Assembly: GCF_006345825.1 (NCBI RefSeq)
Contig: NZ_VCIX01000082.1
Location: 186,001 to 250,000, forward strand
Source: Paenibacillus paridis
GTDB taxonomy: Bacteria > Bacillota > Bacilli > Paenibacillales > Paenibacillaceae
Direction: 5' to 3'
DNA: 64,000 nt
Shown here: positions 1 through 9,766 of the stretch, piece after piece
Layout of the letters: every line of letters begins with the position of its first letter
Numbering within the stretch: position 1 is the stretch's first letter
The notes under the pieces: generated by a model
The model's input: the letters and a program-made list of their open reading frames with translations, nothing else
What the model was told of the DNA's origin: nothing
The model's database searches: none
Translations under genes and position numbers: made by a program

Positions 1-3000
1 CCGCGAATTCCATAAAATAAGAGCGTGCACCGCTTACTGCAGGTACTTCCAGTATCAGCGTCTTCACCCCACTAGCATCTGCCTCCACGGAAGCAAATGC
101 CTGCTCTAGAATTGGGCTTTCTAGACTAACCCTAAGACTGCTGCTCGTCTGGTCCAGCTTTGCCATCGTAAATACTTTCCCATTACCTAGCGAAATCGGT
201 ATATCATTTGAAGGACTTACCACGCCGGGCTTCGTGACCGGAGGACTCTCCGGTTCAACCACTACGCTTGTTTTGGAAATGTTATCTACGAAGAACTTGC
301 CCTGCGATACAGAGAGTCCCGCATTCTCTATGCGTTGTCCAATCTCCAGCTTGGCAACACTGCCCCTAAAAGTACATTCTGCTATATCAATCGTTATAGG
401 CATCCATGAATTCGGGGTAATCCGCCTCTCGCGAATAAACGTTTCTCCTGAGGTAGAAGTCAATTTGAAAATGCTTATATAGGAAACGGCGATATCATCT
501 TCAGTTGCTGTTAAACCATCTTCTCCCGGCAGTCCAGCTGCTTCCCCCGCGCTGAATATGGCATACGATATATCCTTTGTGGAAGTTAAATCTAATGGAG
601 GATCGTAATTGACTCCGACCATCTTGGAAGCATCCGGTGATATGTCCGCCAAGCCTGCCTCCAACATCCTTCCGCCATTGTGAGGTTTAGGTGTTCCCAT
701 CATCTCCAGTGAGGGTTCAGCGGAAACAACTGACTTCACTCCTACAATGCTAGGATCACCGGGATCAGATTTCTCCCAGCCTTCCAACCCTGTCTCAAAG
801 CTATACATAGATTCAGGCAGCTCAGCCGATACCGTCAGGTGAATAGTCGCTGTATGCTCCCCGTTCCTGACTGTAATTGCCGTATCCCCTGCAGACATCG
901 CTTTTACTAGCCCATCATCGCTAACCGAGACGACGGCTTCGTCATAACCTTCATATACCGTCCCCTCCGCAGCCGACTCTATCTGCTTTACGTTCCCATC
1001 AGACCAAATGCCACGAATCACCAGCTGCATTTTCCCGTTGATGAGAGCAAGGGTCTCCTCGGCCTTGTCTGGGATGATTGCTGTCAACTGCCGCAAGTCT
1101 GTTACTCTAACATGATCAATATAAAAGAATCCTACCCAAGGCCCCGCGTGGAATTGCAGGTCCTTTCCTCTATAGGAAATCTCGATAGTCCGCACCTTGC
1201 TTTTTCCTGCAAATTGCGAAATGTCCGCTGACACCTCCGTCCATTCGCTTAGGAGGCTGGTATCCTGCTCGAACTCAAAGGTTGTCCCATCAAACGCAGT
1301 CAGTTTAATCTTGGTCACATAAGCAGATGATGTCCCGCCCCATCCGTATAGGCTGTAATTGATCTTCCCGTAATTGCTCAAATCCAAAGGAAGCGCGAAT
1401 GTTTTATAAACAACGCTCTCCTTAGTAGCCACTTCTGGAGCCTTTGCGCTCTCCAGCATATAAAGCCCGTGATTTGCTGCTGCCGGAAAAGCCTGATACG
1501 TGGAATCCTTTTGTACAGAGGCGACAGAGGCTGTATGGCTTCCCGCATTCCAGCCGTCGGTGTATCCGCCTTCAAAATCACCTAAAACCACATCATTGCC
1601 AACCAGTGTATAATCAGGCAAATAAGCTTCGGTTAGCTCATAAATGTACGTGCTTCCGCCTACTGTCAACTGAAGCTTTCCGCTCTTGTAATCTTCGATG
1701 TCCAGTCCCGTAATCGTCGCCTGAATGTCCGTCTGTTCTCCAAAGCCAATGGAAATCGGGCTTCCGCTTTTATCCAAATCAATACCGTTTAATCCTGCAA
1801 TAACCACCGTACCTGTGTAGGTTTGATTGCCTTTGTTACGAATATGGATGGTCAGCTTGTCTCCAATTTTCAACGCTTTGCCGTAATCAACAGTAACGAC
1901 CAGATTAGTAAGAGCAGCACTGGCTGCCATGGATACTTCATCTATCAGAAGAGCACCGGCAGCCCAGGCTACCGCCTTCTCCGGCCTTGCCCAGATCTTG
2001 ATTCGATCTACACTGCCGGCTCCTTCCCAATTGCCGAGATCGAGCCCAATTTCATTCCAGGTGTCCGCATCTGCGATCGTCATGCCTTCCATAACTCTAT
2101 CTCCGCTATAGGCCCGGAACATAAATTCCGCCTGTTCTCCCTCACCTATTCCGACAGCCTTAACGAATGCCTTGATGACTGGAGTTGCCGACATGTCTAT
2201 CGGGATATCCCATGGTTTCGTTACTCCCTTAAAGTCTTTGAGCGGAGATGCAGCTACCATAGCCCGCAAACTGCCAGCTCCCGCCACCATGTCCGATTGT
2301 TCTTGCATAATGCCCGCCACGTTGTCCGTATCCTGCCATCCGTCACGATCATTATCAAAGTCACTGAGAGGAACTTCGCCCGTTATGGCCGAAACCGTAC
2401 CCATCGGAGCCTCCTCCCGCATAGCTCTTCCATCCAGCATTGACGTATCAAAACCAGGTATAATTTCATTCCAATCACTCACACCAATTATAGTTTTGGC
2501 AAACTCGGTCGCAGCAAGCGAATCCACTGTATCAATCTTGCGGAAGACATCATAGATTAATTTCTGCTGGCCTGCATCATTGATATGGCCGGGTAGGTTC
2601 GTCCACATGCCCAGATTCAGTCCACCCTCTCCCGCATGGTCAACATGCCTCGAGAGGATAAAAGCGTCAATTCCCGGCAGCGACTTCACCTTATAATAAG
2701 CATAGGCATAGGCTGCTGCCTGTACCTTCTGATCTTCCAAAGTATTGGTGCCGCTGTGGAAACCCTGCTCAGACAAAATGACATGCCGCTGCAAGCCATT
2801 AAATGTAAGCCTTTCCTGCTGTAAATAATTAGTCAGCACCTGTAAGTTTCTAAACGTAATACGGTAGGTATCGAAGCTGTCCGTCGCCGTTACATCTGCC
2901 CAGGTCCTTGGGTTAAAGAGGTCTTCCGGATAAGGATGAAAGGCCACATTCCAGCCATAATCACCGCCATCCTTGGTTATTTTGCCTAGTGTATCCACGA

Positions 3001-5107
3001 TATTCTTGTTGGCATATGCCCACATGGCATCCGGCGCATGCCCATCGTTCCAGAAATGATCCAAGGAAATGTAGACCCTCGCATGAAAAGATTGGCTTTT
3101 TACCAAATTGTAGGTCAAACGCAAGGTTCGCTCATATTGCTCCATATAGTTTTCCATTAGCTTCGGTCCCATGTTATTCCATACCTTGTTATTGCCTATT
3201 TCATTGCCAACAATAAACCCCATGATTCTGCCATAAGCCTTGTCTTCCCTAGAATAACGCTCTGCCAGGAAGCTCGTAATCGCCTTATAGTAATTGACGC
3301 CCGCTTCGTTGGTCAGGTTGGGAGCAAATACCGTTCCGTCTGGCGTGCTATCTGGATGGATAAGATCTTTATTAGGGGAATCAGGGTCATCCATTCCGGT
3401 TCTCTGCAAGATCAGGATGCCAGTCACCGCCATCCCGTTAACCGTCATTGACTTAATTTTATTATCGAAATCATGAACGACGTTTTTCCTAAAATAGTAA
3501 GTTTTCCCTTCATACTCATATGGAATCGAGCTGTCACCATGATCGCTTAGGGTTAAAAACTGATTATATGGAATATTAATTGCACCATGCTGAGCTCCCT
3601 GACGTTCAGCATCCGTAAGCAGCATGACATCCTGTCCCTTGATACTCTTAGTAGGCGTATAGGGGTAGGTATGAACGGCCATAATCTCCGGATTGGTAAC
3701 GTATTTGGCGGTATCGGCCAATACGTAGGATCCATCGCCATTGGTTAGCACAACTGCAAACTTGGACTGAATTCGGGAAATTCCCGCTTCTGCTGCATTA
3801 AAGCTCATCCTAAATTGCTCAGTGGCTGCGCCCGTATCCAGAGGGTTCATTGCGCTATAGTCCGCTGTCTTCACATCTGCGTACAAAGGCAGCTCGAATA
3901 CCATTATTTCTGCGGATGGATTGTCAGCGAGATACTCTGTCTGTATGCTCCCTGCAACAGTAATCGTGGCCAAGTCGCTATGAATAGCAACGGTGTCGAC
4001 CTTTCCCTGATAGTCATACGTATCCAGAGCCTGTAAGGAAAAGCTTATCCTGTCAATATCCAGCACCGATTCATTCGCCGCCATTACGGGAGAAATTCTG
4101 ATTTTATCGATCGTATCTTTCCATAAAGAACTGGACATTCCGAAGCGGTAATCGGTGAAGGTGGAAGAATTAGCTACATGAAATAACATCGTTTTTCCCT
4201 CATCCCAGTTCTGATCCTGATCGGTAATCCAAGAAACTTTCAATTGATCCGCCCCCGTATTGTTCCTCATCGTTAACTCAATCATATTTCGCTTAGTCGC
4301 ATTTAAATTCAGTCCAGGGGATTCGAGATAGGTGGATGCAGGCTGTTCGACCTTATACTCGAGGGTCCCTTGCTCCGAAGCTGCATGAACTGCAGCCGTC
4401 CCTCCAGCTGCCACAAAGCCTTCAGTGACACCCGTGACATTAAAATCAAGGTTAGCTGCCTGAGTAGCACTTAGGTAATCCAACTGCAGCCGTCCATCCC
4501 AATACTCGTATCCCGCTTCTCCCGGTGACATCCCATCAAGATCGTAATTTTTCATGTAAGAGAACTCAATTTTATCGATGTTGTTCTTATTCGCCCAGCT
4601 GTGAATATCAAAGTAGATTACATTCCATTTCAAACTCATATTGGAAACGGTTTCATAAGTCTCAATACCACTGGTAAGCGTCATTTTGAGATAGTAATCA
4701 TCCTGCTTCCAGCCCCATATATTTGCGGCAACGGCGATGAAATTAGCATCTGAGAGGTCGAGCGGCTCTGGAAATATCCGATGAATCGTTCTCCATTCGT
4801 ACGCCTTCACCTGATCTGGAACGACTTCCAATACTCCCGCTCCTTCAAAGGGCACACCTGGTGTATTCAATATGGCCGTTGCATAATTCACCTCACTGGC
4901 ATTGCTGCCTACAGACCATAACGCCGCTTGGTCCTCCGTATTAAAATCATTAATGACCTGATGCGGATAAATCACGCTCCCAGTAGAAGAACGGTAGGAT
5001 GATAGCCCCGGATCATAAGAACCGGCAAAAGCATGGAATGGAATCAGCAATTGAAGCAACAAGGATACAGCTAGGAGATATGAAACCAAGCTTTTTATTT
5101 TCCTCAT
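1..5107 (-). CDS. Secreted multidomain DUF5722 protein, partial at left edge
   Basis: The frame is open from an ATG at 5107 to the window edge, giving about 1700 residues without the C-terminus. The start follows GGAGG by ten bases. Residues 1-28 are a signal peptide (MRKIKS, a Leu-rich core, then HAFAG). Residues about 40-400 look like two beta-sandwich carbohydrate-binding regions. Residues about 410-890 resemble DUF5722, a TIM-barrel-like, glycosidase-like family of unknown activity, with GFIVGNEIGN, SLDHFWN and SEQGFHSG carrying plausible acidic residues. More beta-sandwich domains follow, with a Big_2-type Ig repeat near residue 1400 (SVSDDGLVKAMSAGDTAI). The last visible part resembles the spacer before S-layer homology domains in Paenibacillus wall proteins, which is inference because the end is missing. 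It is transcribed divergently from the HAD gene and carries the same operator motif. An extracellular polysaccharide-degrading enzyme is likely; substrate unknown. Confidence 0.75.
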   Translation of the reverse strand, partial: MRKIKSLVSYLLAVSLLLQLLIPFHAFAGSYDPGLSSYRSSTGSVIYPHQVINDFNTEDQAALWSVGSNASEVNYATAILNTPGVPFEGAGVLEVVPDQVKAYEWRTIHRIFPEPLDLSDANFIAVAANIWGWKQDDYYLKMTLTSGIETYETVSNMSLKWNVIYFDIHSWANKNNIDKIEFSYMKNYDLDGMSPGEAGYEYWDGRLQLDYLSATQAANLDFNVTGVTEGFVAAGGTAAVHAASEQGTLEYKVEQPASTYLESPGLNLNATKRNMIELTMRNNTGADQLKVSWITDQDQNWDEGKTMLFHVANSSTFTDYRFGMSSSLWKDTIDKIRISPVMAANESVLDIDRISFSLQALDTYDYQGKVDTVAIHSDLATITVAGSIQTEYLADNPSAEIMVFELPLYADVKTADYSAMNPLDTGAATEQFRMSFNAAEAGISRIQSKFAVVLTNGDGSYVLADTAKYVTNPEIMAVHTYPYTPTKSIKGQDVMLLTDAERQGAQHGAINIPYNQFLTLSDHGDSSIPYEYEGKTYYFRKNVVHDFDNKIKSMTVNGMAVTGILILQRTGMDDPDSPNKDLIHPDSTPDGTVFAPNLTNEAGVNYYKAITSFLAERYSREDKAYGRIMGFIVGNEIGNNKVWNNMGPKLMENYMEQYERTLRLTYNLVKSQSFHARVYISLDHFWNDGHAPDAMWAYANKNIVDTLGKITKDGGDYGWNVAFHPYPEDLFNPRTWADVTATDSFDTYRITFRNLQVLTNYLQQERLTFNGLQRHVILSEQGFHSGTNTLEDQKVQAAAYAYAYYKVKSLPGIDAFILSRHVDHAGEGGLNLGMWTNLPGHINDAGQQKLIYDVFRKIDTVDSLAATEFAKTIIGVSDWNEIIPGFDTSMLDGRAMREEAPMGTVSAITGEVPLSDFDNDRDGWQDTDNVAGIMQEQSDMVAGAGSLRAMVAASPLKDFKGVTKPWDIPIDMSATPVIKAFVKAVGIGEGEQAEFMFRAYSGDRVMEGMTIADADTWNEIGLDLGNWEGAGSVDRIKIWARPEKAVAWAAGALLIDEVSMAASAALTNLVVTVDYGKALKIGDKLTIHIRNKGNQTYTGTVVIAGLNGIDLDKSGSPISIGFGEQTDIQATITGLDIEDYKSGKLQLTVGGSTYIYELTEAYLPDYTLVGNDVVLGDFEGGYTDGWNAGSHTASVASVQKDSTYQAFPAAANHGLYMLESAKAPEVATKESVVYKTFALPLDLSNYGKINYSLYGWGGTSSAYVTKIKLTAFDGTTFEFEQDTSLLSEWTEVSADISQFAGKSKVRTIEISYRGKDLQFHAGPWVGFFYIDHVRVTDLRQLTAIIPDKAEETLALINGKMQLVIRGIWSDGNVKQIESAAEGTVYEGYDEAVVSVSDDGLVKAMSAGDTAITVRNGEHTATIHLTVSAELPESMYSFETGLEGWEKSDPGDPSIVGVKSVVSAEPSLEMMGTPKPHNGGRMLEAGLADISPDASKMVGVNYDPPLDLTSTKDISYAIFSAGEAAGLPGEDGLTATEDDIAVSYISIFKLTSTSGETFIRERRITPNSWMPITIDIAECTFRGSVAKLEIGQRIENAGLSVSQGKFFVDNISKTSVVVEPESPPVTKPGVVSPSNDIPISLGNGKVFTMAKLDQTSSSLRVSLESPILEQAFASVEADASGVKTLILEVPAVSGARSYFMEFA
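4641..4655 (-). promoter_or_regulatory. Candidate catabolite-responsive element (cre) inside the DUF5722 gene
   Basis: The top strand reads TTGGAAACGGTTTCA. It fits every fixed position of the Gram-positive cre consensus WTGNAANCGNWNNCW. It lies about 450 bases inside the DUF5722 coding sequence, a place where CcpA can act as a transcription roadblock. It also encodes protein, so a chance match is possible. Confidence 0.35.
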
Positions 5108-5183
5108 AAATAAACGGCCTCCAATTCAAACTTATTTTTCCTCCAAAGCATTCCTATGCCGCCTCCCCGGCAAAACCACAACA

Positions 5184-5231
5184 GAGTATACTTAACATTC
5201 AAAGTATAATATAATTTATATAAATCGTAAA
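5184..5231 (-). promoter_or_regulatory. Promoter and operator of the DUF5722 gene
   Basis: On the minus strand TTTACG (5231-5226) and TATACT (5208-5203) are separated by 17 bases, a good sigma-A promoter. The operator-like AAGTATACTC (5193-5184) follows the -10 box by nine bases, so it would cover about +3 to +12. The same near-palindrome recurs at the GntR regulator and its other presumed targets, which suggests repression by that protein. Confidence 0.55.
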
Positions 5232-5263
5232 TAGTATATAAAAATCATATTTATGTATACTTT
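5215..5263 (+). promoter_or_regulatory. Promoter and operator of the HAD/phosphoesterase pair
   Basis: TTTATA (5215-5220) and TATAAA (5237-5242) are 16 bases apart and form a plausible A/T-rich promoter. The operator-like TGTATACTTT (5254-5263) lies just after the predicted start point, as in the other units of this regulon. Its centre is 69 bases from the operator of the divergent DUF5722 gene. Confidence 0.45.
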
Positions 5264-5286
5264 AAACTTTGAAAGGAGTATTTTTC

Positions 5287-6117
5287 ATGAAATTTCGACA
5301 ATGGAATCCCTTTACTATTGAAAATATAGAGGCCTGTTTTTTTGATTTGGACGGCTGCATACTAAATGGAGACAGGTTAGCACCCGCTGCCAACACCGTT
5401 ATCCAGCGGCTGATTAACACAAATAAACAAATCATCTTCCTTACCAATAATTCGCGGGAGCCCGCTCAAGCACTCTCTACTCGGCTGGCTGCCATGGGAC
5501 TGGAAGCAGACCCTGGGCAAATCGTGGCAGCCACCGACTATATCGGGCATTACTTGCTGGAACGTTACGGCCCGCTAACTGCCATGGTGGCAGGCAGCCT
5601 TGCCCTCAGCGCTGCGATCACTCAATCCGGACATATCGTCATTCCAGCGGACAGCCCGAGCAGAGTCGATGCTGTAATCGTTGGCCTCGATTTGGATTTC
5701 ACCTATAAGAAGCTTGAACAGCTCAGTACTGCAATAGGGAGGGGAGCAAAATTCATTGCCGTCAACGCCGACCTTTCGCATCCCGGGCAACACGGCGAGA
5801 AAGTCCCCGAGACAGGTGCCCTTGTTGCCGCACTGTCAGCAGTAACCGGGAAGCAGGCTGAGTTCGCGGGCAAGCCCGAGCCTTATATTTTTTTGTACGG
5901 AATGAATCGGTACGGATTATTGCCGAACAATTGCCTAATGGTCGGTGACAATTACGATACGGATATTAGGGGCGGCAAACAAGTGGGCATGCACACCGTT
6001 TGGATAAACAGCTTGGATAACAATAAACGTAATGAAATAAGCAGAAGAAACCCCGCAGCTGATTGGATCGTGAGCGATCTGAAAGAATTACATATATTAT
6101 TAGGAGGAATGGAATAA
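5287..6117 (+). CDS. HAD-IIA family sugar-phosphatase-like hydrolase (NagD-like)
   Basis: This is a cytoplasmic phosphatase of the haloacid dehalogenase superfamily, subclass IIA, 276 residues, normal for NagD/4-nitrophenylphosphatase proteins. Motif I is FFDLDG with the nucleophile Asp20 and acid Asp22. Motif II is FLTNNS (Thr53). A lysine in AGKPEP and a motif IV GDNYDTD near residue 228 complete the Mg-dependent site. The ATG at 5287 is preferred over a TTG at 5269 because AAAGGAG lies eight bases before it. The stop overlaps the next start as TAATG, so the two genes are translationally coupled. It sits behind a copy of the regulon operator. The likely job is to dephosphorylate a sugar or polyol phosphate from the imported glycan; the true substrate cannot be read from sequence. 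Confidence 0.88.
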   Translation: MKFRQWNPFTIENIEACFFDLDGCILNGDRLAPAANTVIQRLINTNKQIIFLTNNSREPAQALSTRLAAMGLEADPGQIVAATDYIGHYLLERYGPLTAMVAGSLALSAAITQSGHIVIPADSPSRVDAVIVGLDLDFTYKKLEQLSTAIGRGAKFIAVNADLSHPGQHGEKVPETGALVAALSAVTGKQAEFAGKPEPYIFLYGMNRYGLLPNNCLMVGDNYDTDIRGGKQVGMHTVWINSLDNNKRNEISRRNPAADWIVSDLKELHILLGGME

Positions 6118-6992
6118 TGCGATTTAAACATCTGCCGACGATTAATGCCAAGCAAACGCTAATTGAAGTAGAAGGCCTTGCGAGCTCCGCAACAATCCTC
6201 CATCTTACAGATGCTCACCTCAATGAGACCGATATACGGAAAGATAAGACTATTTTTATGAATTCTATAAAGGATTATGGCTTCGATGCCTTAGAAACAC
6301 GCAAACAATTCGAGACCGCACTGACTGATGCGAATGAAAAGCGATATGATTTTGTGGTTTTGACAGGCGATATTATAAACGGGGCTACGGCTGGTAATCT
6401 GGACTATTTAGAGACTAAACTTCAAGAGCTGCGTTCTCCCTATCTCTACACCCTCGGCAATCATGATTGGGAGTATCCTCTACAACCCTGGAACGAGGCA
6501 ACCCGTGCCGAGCAATACCCTAAGTTCAATAGCTTCACTAATGACAGCCCAGCCTATCAAGCCTCTCTATTTAATGGCATTAATTTGCTAACCATCGATA
6601 ACAGCACCTACCAAATCACGAAAGAACAGCTTCACTTTACCAAAAAACAGTTGGCAAATGGTCTTCCCACCCTGCTGTTCATCCATATCCCGATCTATAT
6701 TCCAGGGCTGCTGCCCGATGTGATGAAGCAATGGGGAGCACCCATCATGATGGCTGCAGAGGGATGGGACAAGTCGCTCCAATCGCAGTGGAAAGTAGCG
6801 GAGACGACTGCGGAGACGACTGCGTTTTATCACCTGCTGCTAAATAATCCTCATCATAATTTGATCGGTATATTTTGCGGTCATGTTCACTTTGCCCATA
6901 CGGATGCTTTTGGCAAAGGCTCCTATCAATACGTAACTTCCCCGGGATTTGCAGGTGGCTACCGGCTAATCCATCTCCTCCCGAAGACATAG
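6117..6992 (+). CDS. Calcineurin-like metallophosphoesterase
   Basis: A 291-residue protein with the complete metallophosphoesterase signature: LTDAH (Asp32, His34), VLTGD near residue 83, LGNHDWE near residue 116, a single His in FIHIP, and CGHVH near residue 260. These residues bind two metals in this superfamily. There is no signal peptide, so it acts in the cytoplasm. The start overlaps the stop of the HAD phosphatase and has TAGGAGGA nine bases upstream. Pairing with a HAD phosphatase suggests a two-step path in which a phosphodiester is cut and the monoester then dephosphorylated; that is inference. A nucleotide phosphodiesterase or general phosphatase is the alternative. Confidence 0.87.
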   Translation: MRFKHLPTINAKQTLIEVEGLASSATILHLTDAHLNETDIRKDKTIFMNSIKDYGFDALETRKQFETALTDANEKRYDFVVLTGDIINGATAGNLDYLETKLQELRSPYLYTLGNHDWEYPLQPWNEATRAEQYPKFNSFTNDSPAYQASLFNGINLLTIDNSTYQITKEQLHFTKKQLANGLPTLLFIHIPIYIPGLLPDVMKQWGAPIMMAAEGWDKSLQSQWKVAETTAETTAFYHLLLNNPHHNLIGIFCGHVHFAHTDAFGKGSYQYVTSPGFAGGYRLIHLLPKT

Positions 6993-6998
6993 TCTTTG

Positions 6999-7046
6999 AA
7001 AGCGAAAGAGCACTTGATTCCTAAGGAACCAAGTGCTCTTCGCTTT
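6999..7046. terminator. Bidirectional terminator between convergent units
   Basis: AAAGCGAAAGAGCACTTG pairs with CAAGTGCTCTTCGCTTT around a short TCC-TAA-GGA tip. A-rich and T-rich ends serve both directions. It ends the phosphoesterase transcript from the left and the 20-kb operon from the right. Confidence 0.85.
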
Positions 7047-7054
7047 ACTCCATA

Positions 7055-9676
7055 TTAGTATTCAAGGACAACCTGTACTCTATTCTCGGATGCGGCAATA
7101 ATGACCGTTTCAGTATCCGCATCATAGTTCCCTACGTTTGTTCTCAAGGCCCTTTGACCGCTAGGATGCGGCAAACGAATGGCAATCTCGGCAGGTCTGC
7201 GGTCAGAGTGAAATTCGATGTCTGCGGTAATGCGCCCTTGCGAAAGATCCGACTGTATTTCCATCGAAAAATGGCCAAAGTAACTGGCAGCATGACGTAC
7301 AGAAATCTTCTTGCCTTGCTCCAACCACGCTCTCGGGATACCCGGAAGAAGCCTCAATGCCTGCTTTTCTTCCATATATAGCATCCATCTGCACTGCATG
7401 AGGAACCAACCTTCCTCGTGTGTCTTGTGGGGGCTAACATGGAAATAATGCTCCCAAAATGTATACGTCTCCCGATCCGCCAATCCGGCTACGCCGTTAT
7501 AAAAAGCTTTTAGAAACAATTTTGTCTCCCCTCGCTTCAGATGAATCCAAGGGTGAACGCTATAATACGGCTGGCTTAAAGCTACATTCCTCATGCACAT
7601 CAGTTCATTATGAAAGTTTAATAGAAAGCCTGTTTCGAGTGAATCCGGCTCAAGCACTTCCTGTATCACTAAATACAAGGGACCTAACAATGAATCGCGA
7701 ACGACCATGGAGCCATGAGTTCCCCATTTCCCTCCGTCTGCATACAGCGACACAGGACCTCTGTAATTGGCCCAAGGGGCACAGGTCGGCACCCAGCTGC
7801 CATCTCCCAATGGAACGACAGGTGAATTTTCCATCGTCTCCTTAACGGATATTTGAATGTCACGCTTAAGCTGCTCCGCCTCTTTGCCAATTTTGATAGA
7901 TAACGGCTCATCAATAATCTCAAGCATCTCAGCCAAACGTTTTAACCCAACATAGGCAAAGCCATTTAACATATAAGAGCGGAACGGATCTTCAGGATCA
8001 GCCGTTTTGCCTTCCAGCATGCCGTAGCCTTGTCCCCTTAATTCCTCGCGAAGGTTGCGGCTGCGCCAGCCCATTAAATATTCATAGGCTTTTAGAAGCT
8101 TGGGCTTAATGCGAAGCAGCCAATCTACGTCGCGCACGTAACGATAGTGTTCACCCATACCAAACAGCGCAGCCCCTGTCTCCAGCATATAACCATTAAA
8201 ATTTTGAATAAAACCGTCTTCATGCTGCTTATCAAGGAAAAATTGCAAAGATCTTTCAGCAAGGTCGTGGGCACCCATAGAATCCAGATATTGCATAATC
8301 GGAGAACTCTCCGATCCAATAGCAGTGTAGACACCAATCGTTGGCACCAGCGTCTGGTCCGGTTCTAATCCATAGCAAACAAGATCGAGATGCAGAAAAC
8401 CAGCTTGCATCATTTCCTCAATCCTTGGTTCGGGCAGCTGTATTTTCGTTGTGCGTTCGAGCTTCTCCTGCCAGAAAGAGAGGCATTCTTCGTGCCTAGA
8501 CGCAAAATCCTGCTCGGCGAGCCTATTTGCCCGTTCTCTGGTTACCGGGGAATGAGGAAGAAAAAATTCGAATGTGACTGTTTCCCCTGGCTTCAGCAAT
8601 ACCGCCACTTCCTCTTGAGGCAGCGGTTGCCCATCAAGCTTCGATATCACAAATACTCGGTCCGAGGAAAACACGCCGAATCCCTGATCCCCCTCAAAGT
8701 GGCAATCCGCATTCATAGGCGCTGGATTTTTAAACCACGCATAACGTGGGACGCTGGCAAAATTTGTTGCAGTCGTCTTGGAATAATAAACCGTCTCTTC
8801 AGCTGGATGCAGCTGCGACTCAGGCAGCTTCTCGAACTGTTCCTGCTGCTGCTGCGTAAACATGAACCCCACTCCGTATTGATCTGCAGCCAGATAGTGA
8901 GTTCCTTGAAGCGACTGGGCGGTTAAGGGACTGGATTCATAGGATACAAACGCCACATTGTCATAACGAATATCGTCATCATGAATAGTGCATAAAGCAA
9001 TGGGGTAAATCCGATCTTCAAGGCTGCGGGTGACTCGATATTCAGAACCTATCCCCCTGCCCAATAGATAATAGTAAAGCACCGGGGCGTCCGCCGTTTC
9101 AGGAAGACGATTAATTTGAGCGGGATACCTCGGGCGCACGCAGTCCCAAGCACGAATGTTGTCGTTATCCCCCATTCCACGAAAGTCAGATTCAAATAAT
9201 CTTACATCCCTTGATAAACCAAGCCAGATCGGGCTAGTCAAGGGCCTGCTGGCAGACGCTGCCTGCTCGAAAGACTCTTCAGGCTCGGCATTAATAAGCT
9301 GAAGATTAGTGAGCATTCCTTTGTTGTTAATTCGTTCAACCATTTGTTCATATGAGTCCGAATGCGCTGCTTCTGTAACGACAACGCCATACTCCTTAAT
9401 ATAAATCGGATATTCGTAGCTTACATCTCTAAGAAAAAAGCTAAATGAATGGCTGCTGGTACGAATCGTTATGATGCTTGCAAATGCGCCTCTATTTACA
9501 TTTTCATCGCATACAGTCAACTCAAGCCGTCCTGGGCTATCTAGACAAAAAGATTGGTCAGCATGATCGTAGTGCCCCTTTTCAGACTTTACTTCCCCAT
9601 GCTCAAGCTTGCCATATTCGATAACAATCGAACCGCTGCTTATGTTGTCTCTCCACAAGAGTGCAATTTTCTTCAA
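7055..9676 (-). CDS. Cytoplasmic (alpha/alpha)6-barrel glycoside hydrolase-like protein
   Basis: A protein of about 873 residues with no signal peptide. The N-terminal half looks like beta-sandwich. Residues about 420-720 form an (alpha/alpha)6-hairpin region of the kind found in GH78 and related families, with VPTIGVYTAIGSESS, NGYMLETGAALFGMGEHYRY and HNELMCMRNVALSQPYYSVHPW. A short C-terminal beta domain follows. No family-specific catalytic pair could be assigned. The start is uncertain: GTG-ATG at 9694/9691 has no spaced ribosome site, whereas GGAGG lies eight bases before a TTG at 9676, which is used here. It is the last gene of the 20-kb operon, 90 bases after the GH106-like gene, and probably removes a terminal sugar from imported oligosaccharides. 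Rhamnosidase-like activity is a guess from fold and neighbours. Confidence 0.75.
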   Translation of the reverse strand: MKKIALLWRDNISSGSIVIEYGKLEHGEVKSEKGHYDHADQSFCLDSPGRLELTVCDENVNRGAFASIITIRTSSHSFSFFLRDVSYEYPIYIKEYGVVVTEAAHSDSYEQMVERINNKGMLTNLQLINAEPEESFEQAASASRPLTSPIWLGLSRDVRLFESDFRGMGDNDNIRAWDCVRPRYPAQINRLPETADAPVLYYYLLGRGIGSEYRVTRSLEDRIYPIALCTIHDDDIRYDNVAFVSYESSPLTAQSLQGTHYLAADQYGVGFMFTQQQQEQFEKLPESQLHPAEETVYYSKTTATNFASVPRYAWFKNPAPMNADCHFEGDQGFGVFSSDRVFVISKLDGQPLPQEEVAVLLKPGETVTFEFFLPHSPVTRERANRLAEQDFASRHEECLSFWQEKLERTTKIQLPEPRIEEMMQAGFLHLDLVCYGLEPDQTLVPTIGVYTAIGSESSPIMQYLDSMGAHDLAERSLQFFLDKQHEDGFIQNFNGYMLETGAALFGMGEHYRYVRDVDWLLRIKPKLLKAYEYLMGWRSRNLREELRGQGYGMLEGKTADPEDPFRSYMLNGFAYVGLKRLAEMLEIIDEPLSIKIGKEAEQLKRDIQISVKETMENSPVVPLGDGSWVPTCAPWANYRGPVSLYADGGKWGTHGSMVVRDSLLGPLYLVIQEVLEPDSLETGFLLNFHNELMCMRNVALSQPYYSVHPWIHLKRGETKLFLKAFYNGVAGLADRETYTFWEHYFHVSPHKTHEEGWFLMQCRWMLYMEEKQALRLLPGIPRAWLEQGKKISVRHAASYFGHFSMEIQSDLSQGRITADIEFHSDRRPAEIAIRLPHPSGQRALRTNVGNYDADTETVIIAASENRVQVVLEY

Positions 9677-9766
9677 CTCTAACGCCTCCATCACCTAATT
9701 GCAGAATGAGATATGAAATCGTATTTTAGCAGCCGTATTACGGAACGTATTACGCTTGCAGTTGCT

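Noticed and set aside
9733..9754. Direct repeat of CGTATTACG between the two glycosidase genes
   Set aside because: Two short direct copies in a 90-base gap; no promoter or terminator form is evident, so no function is claimed.
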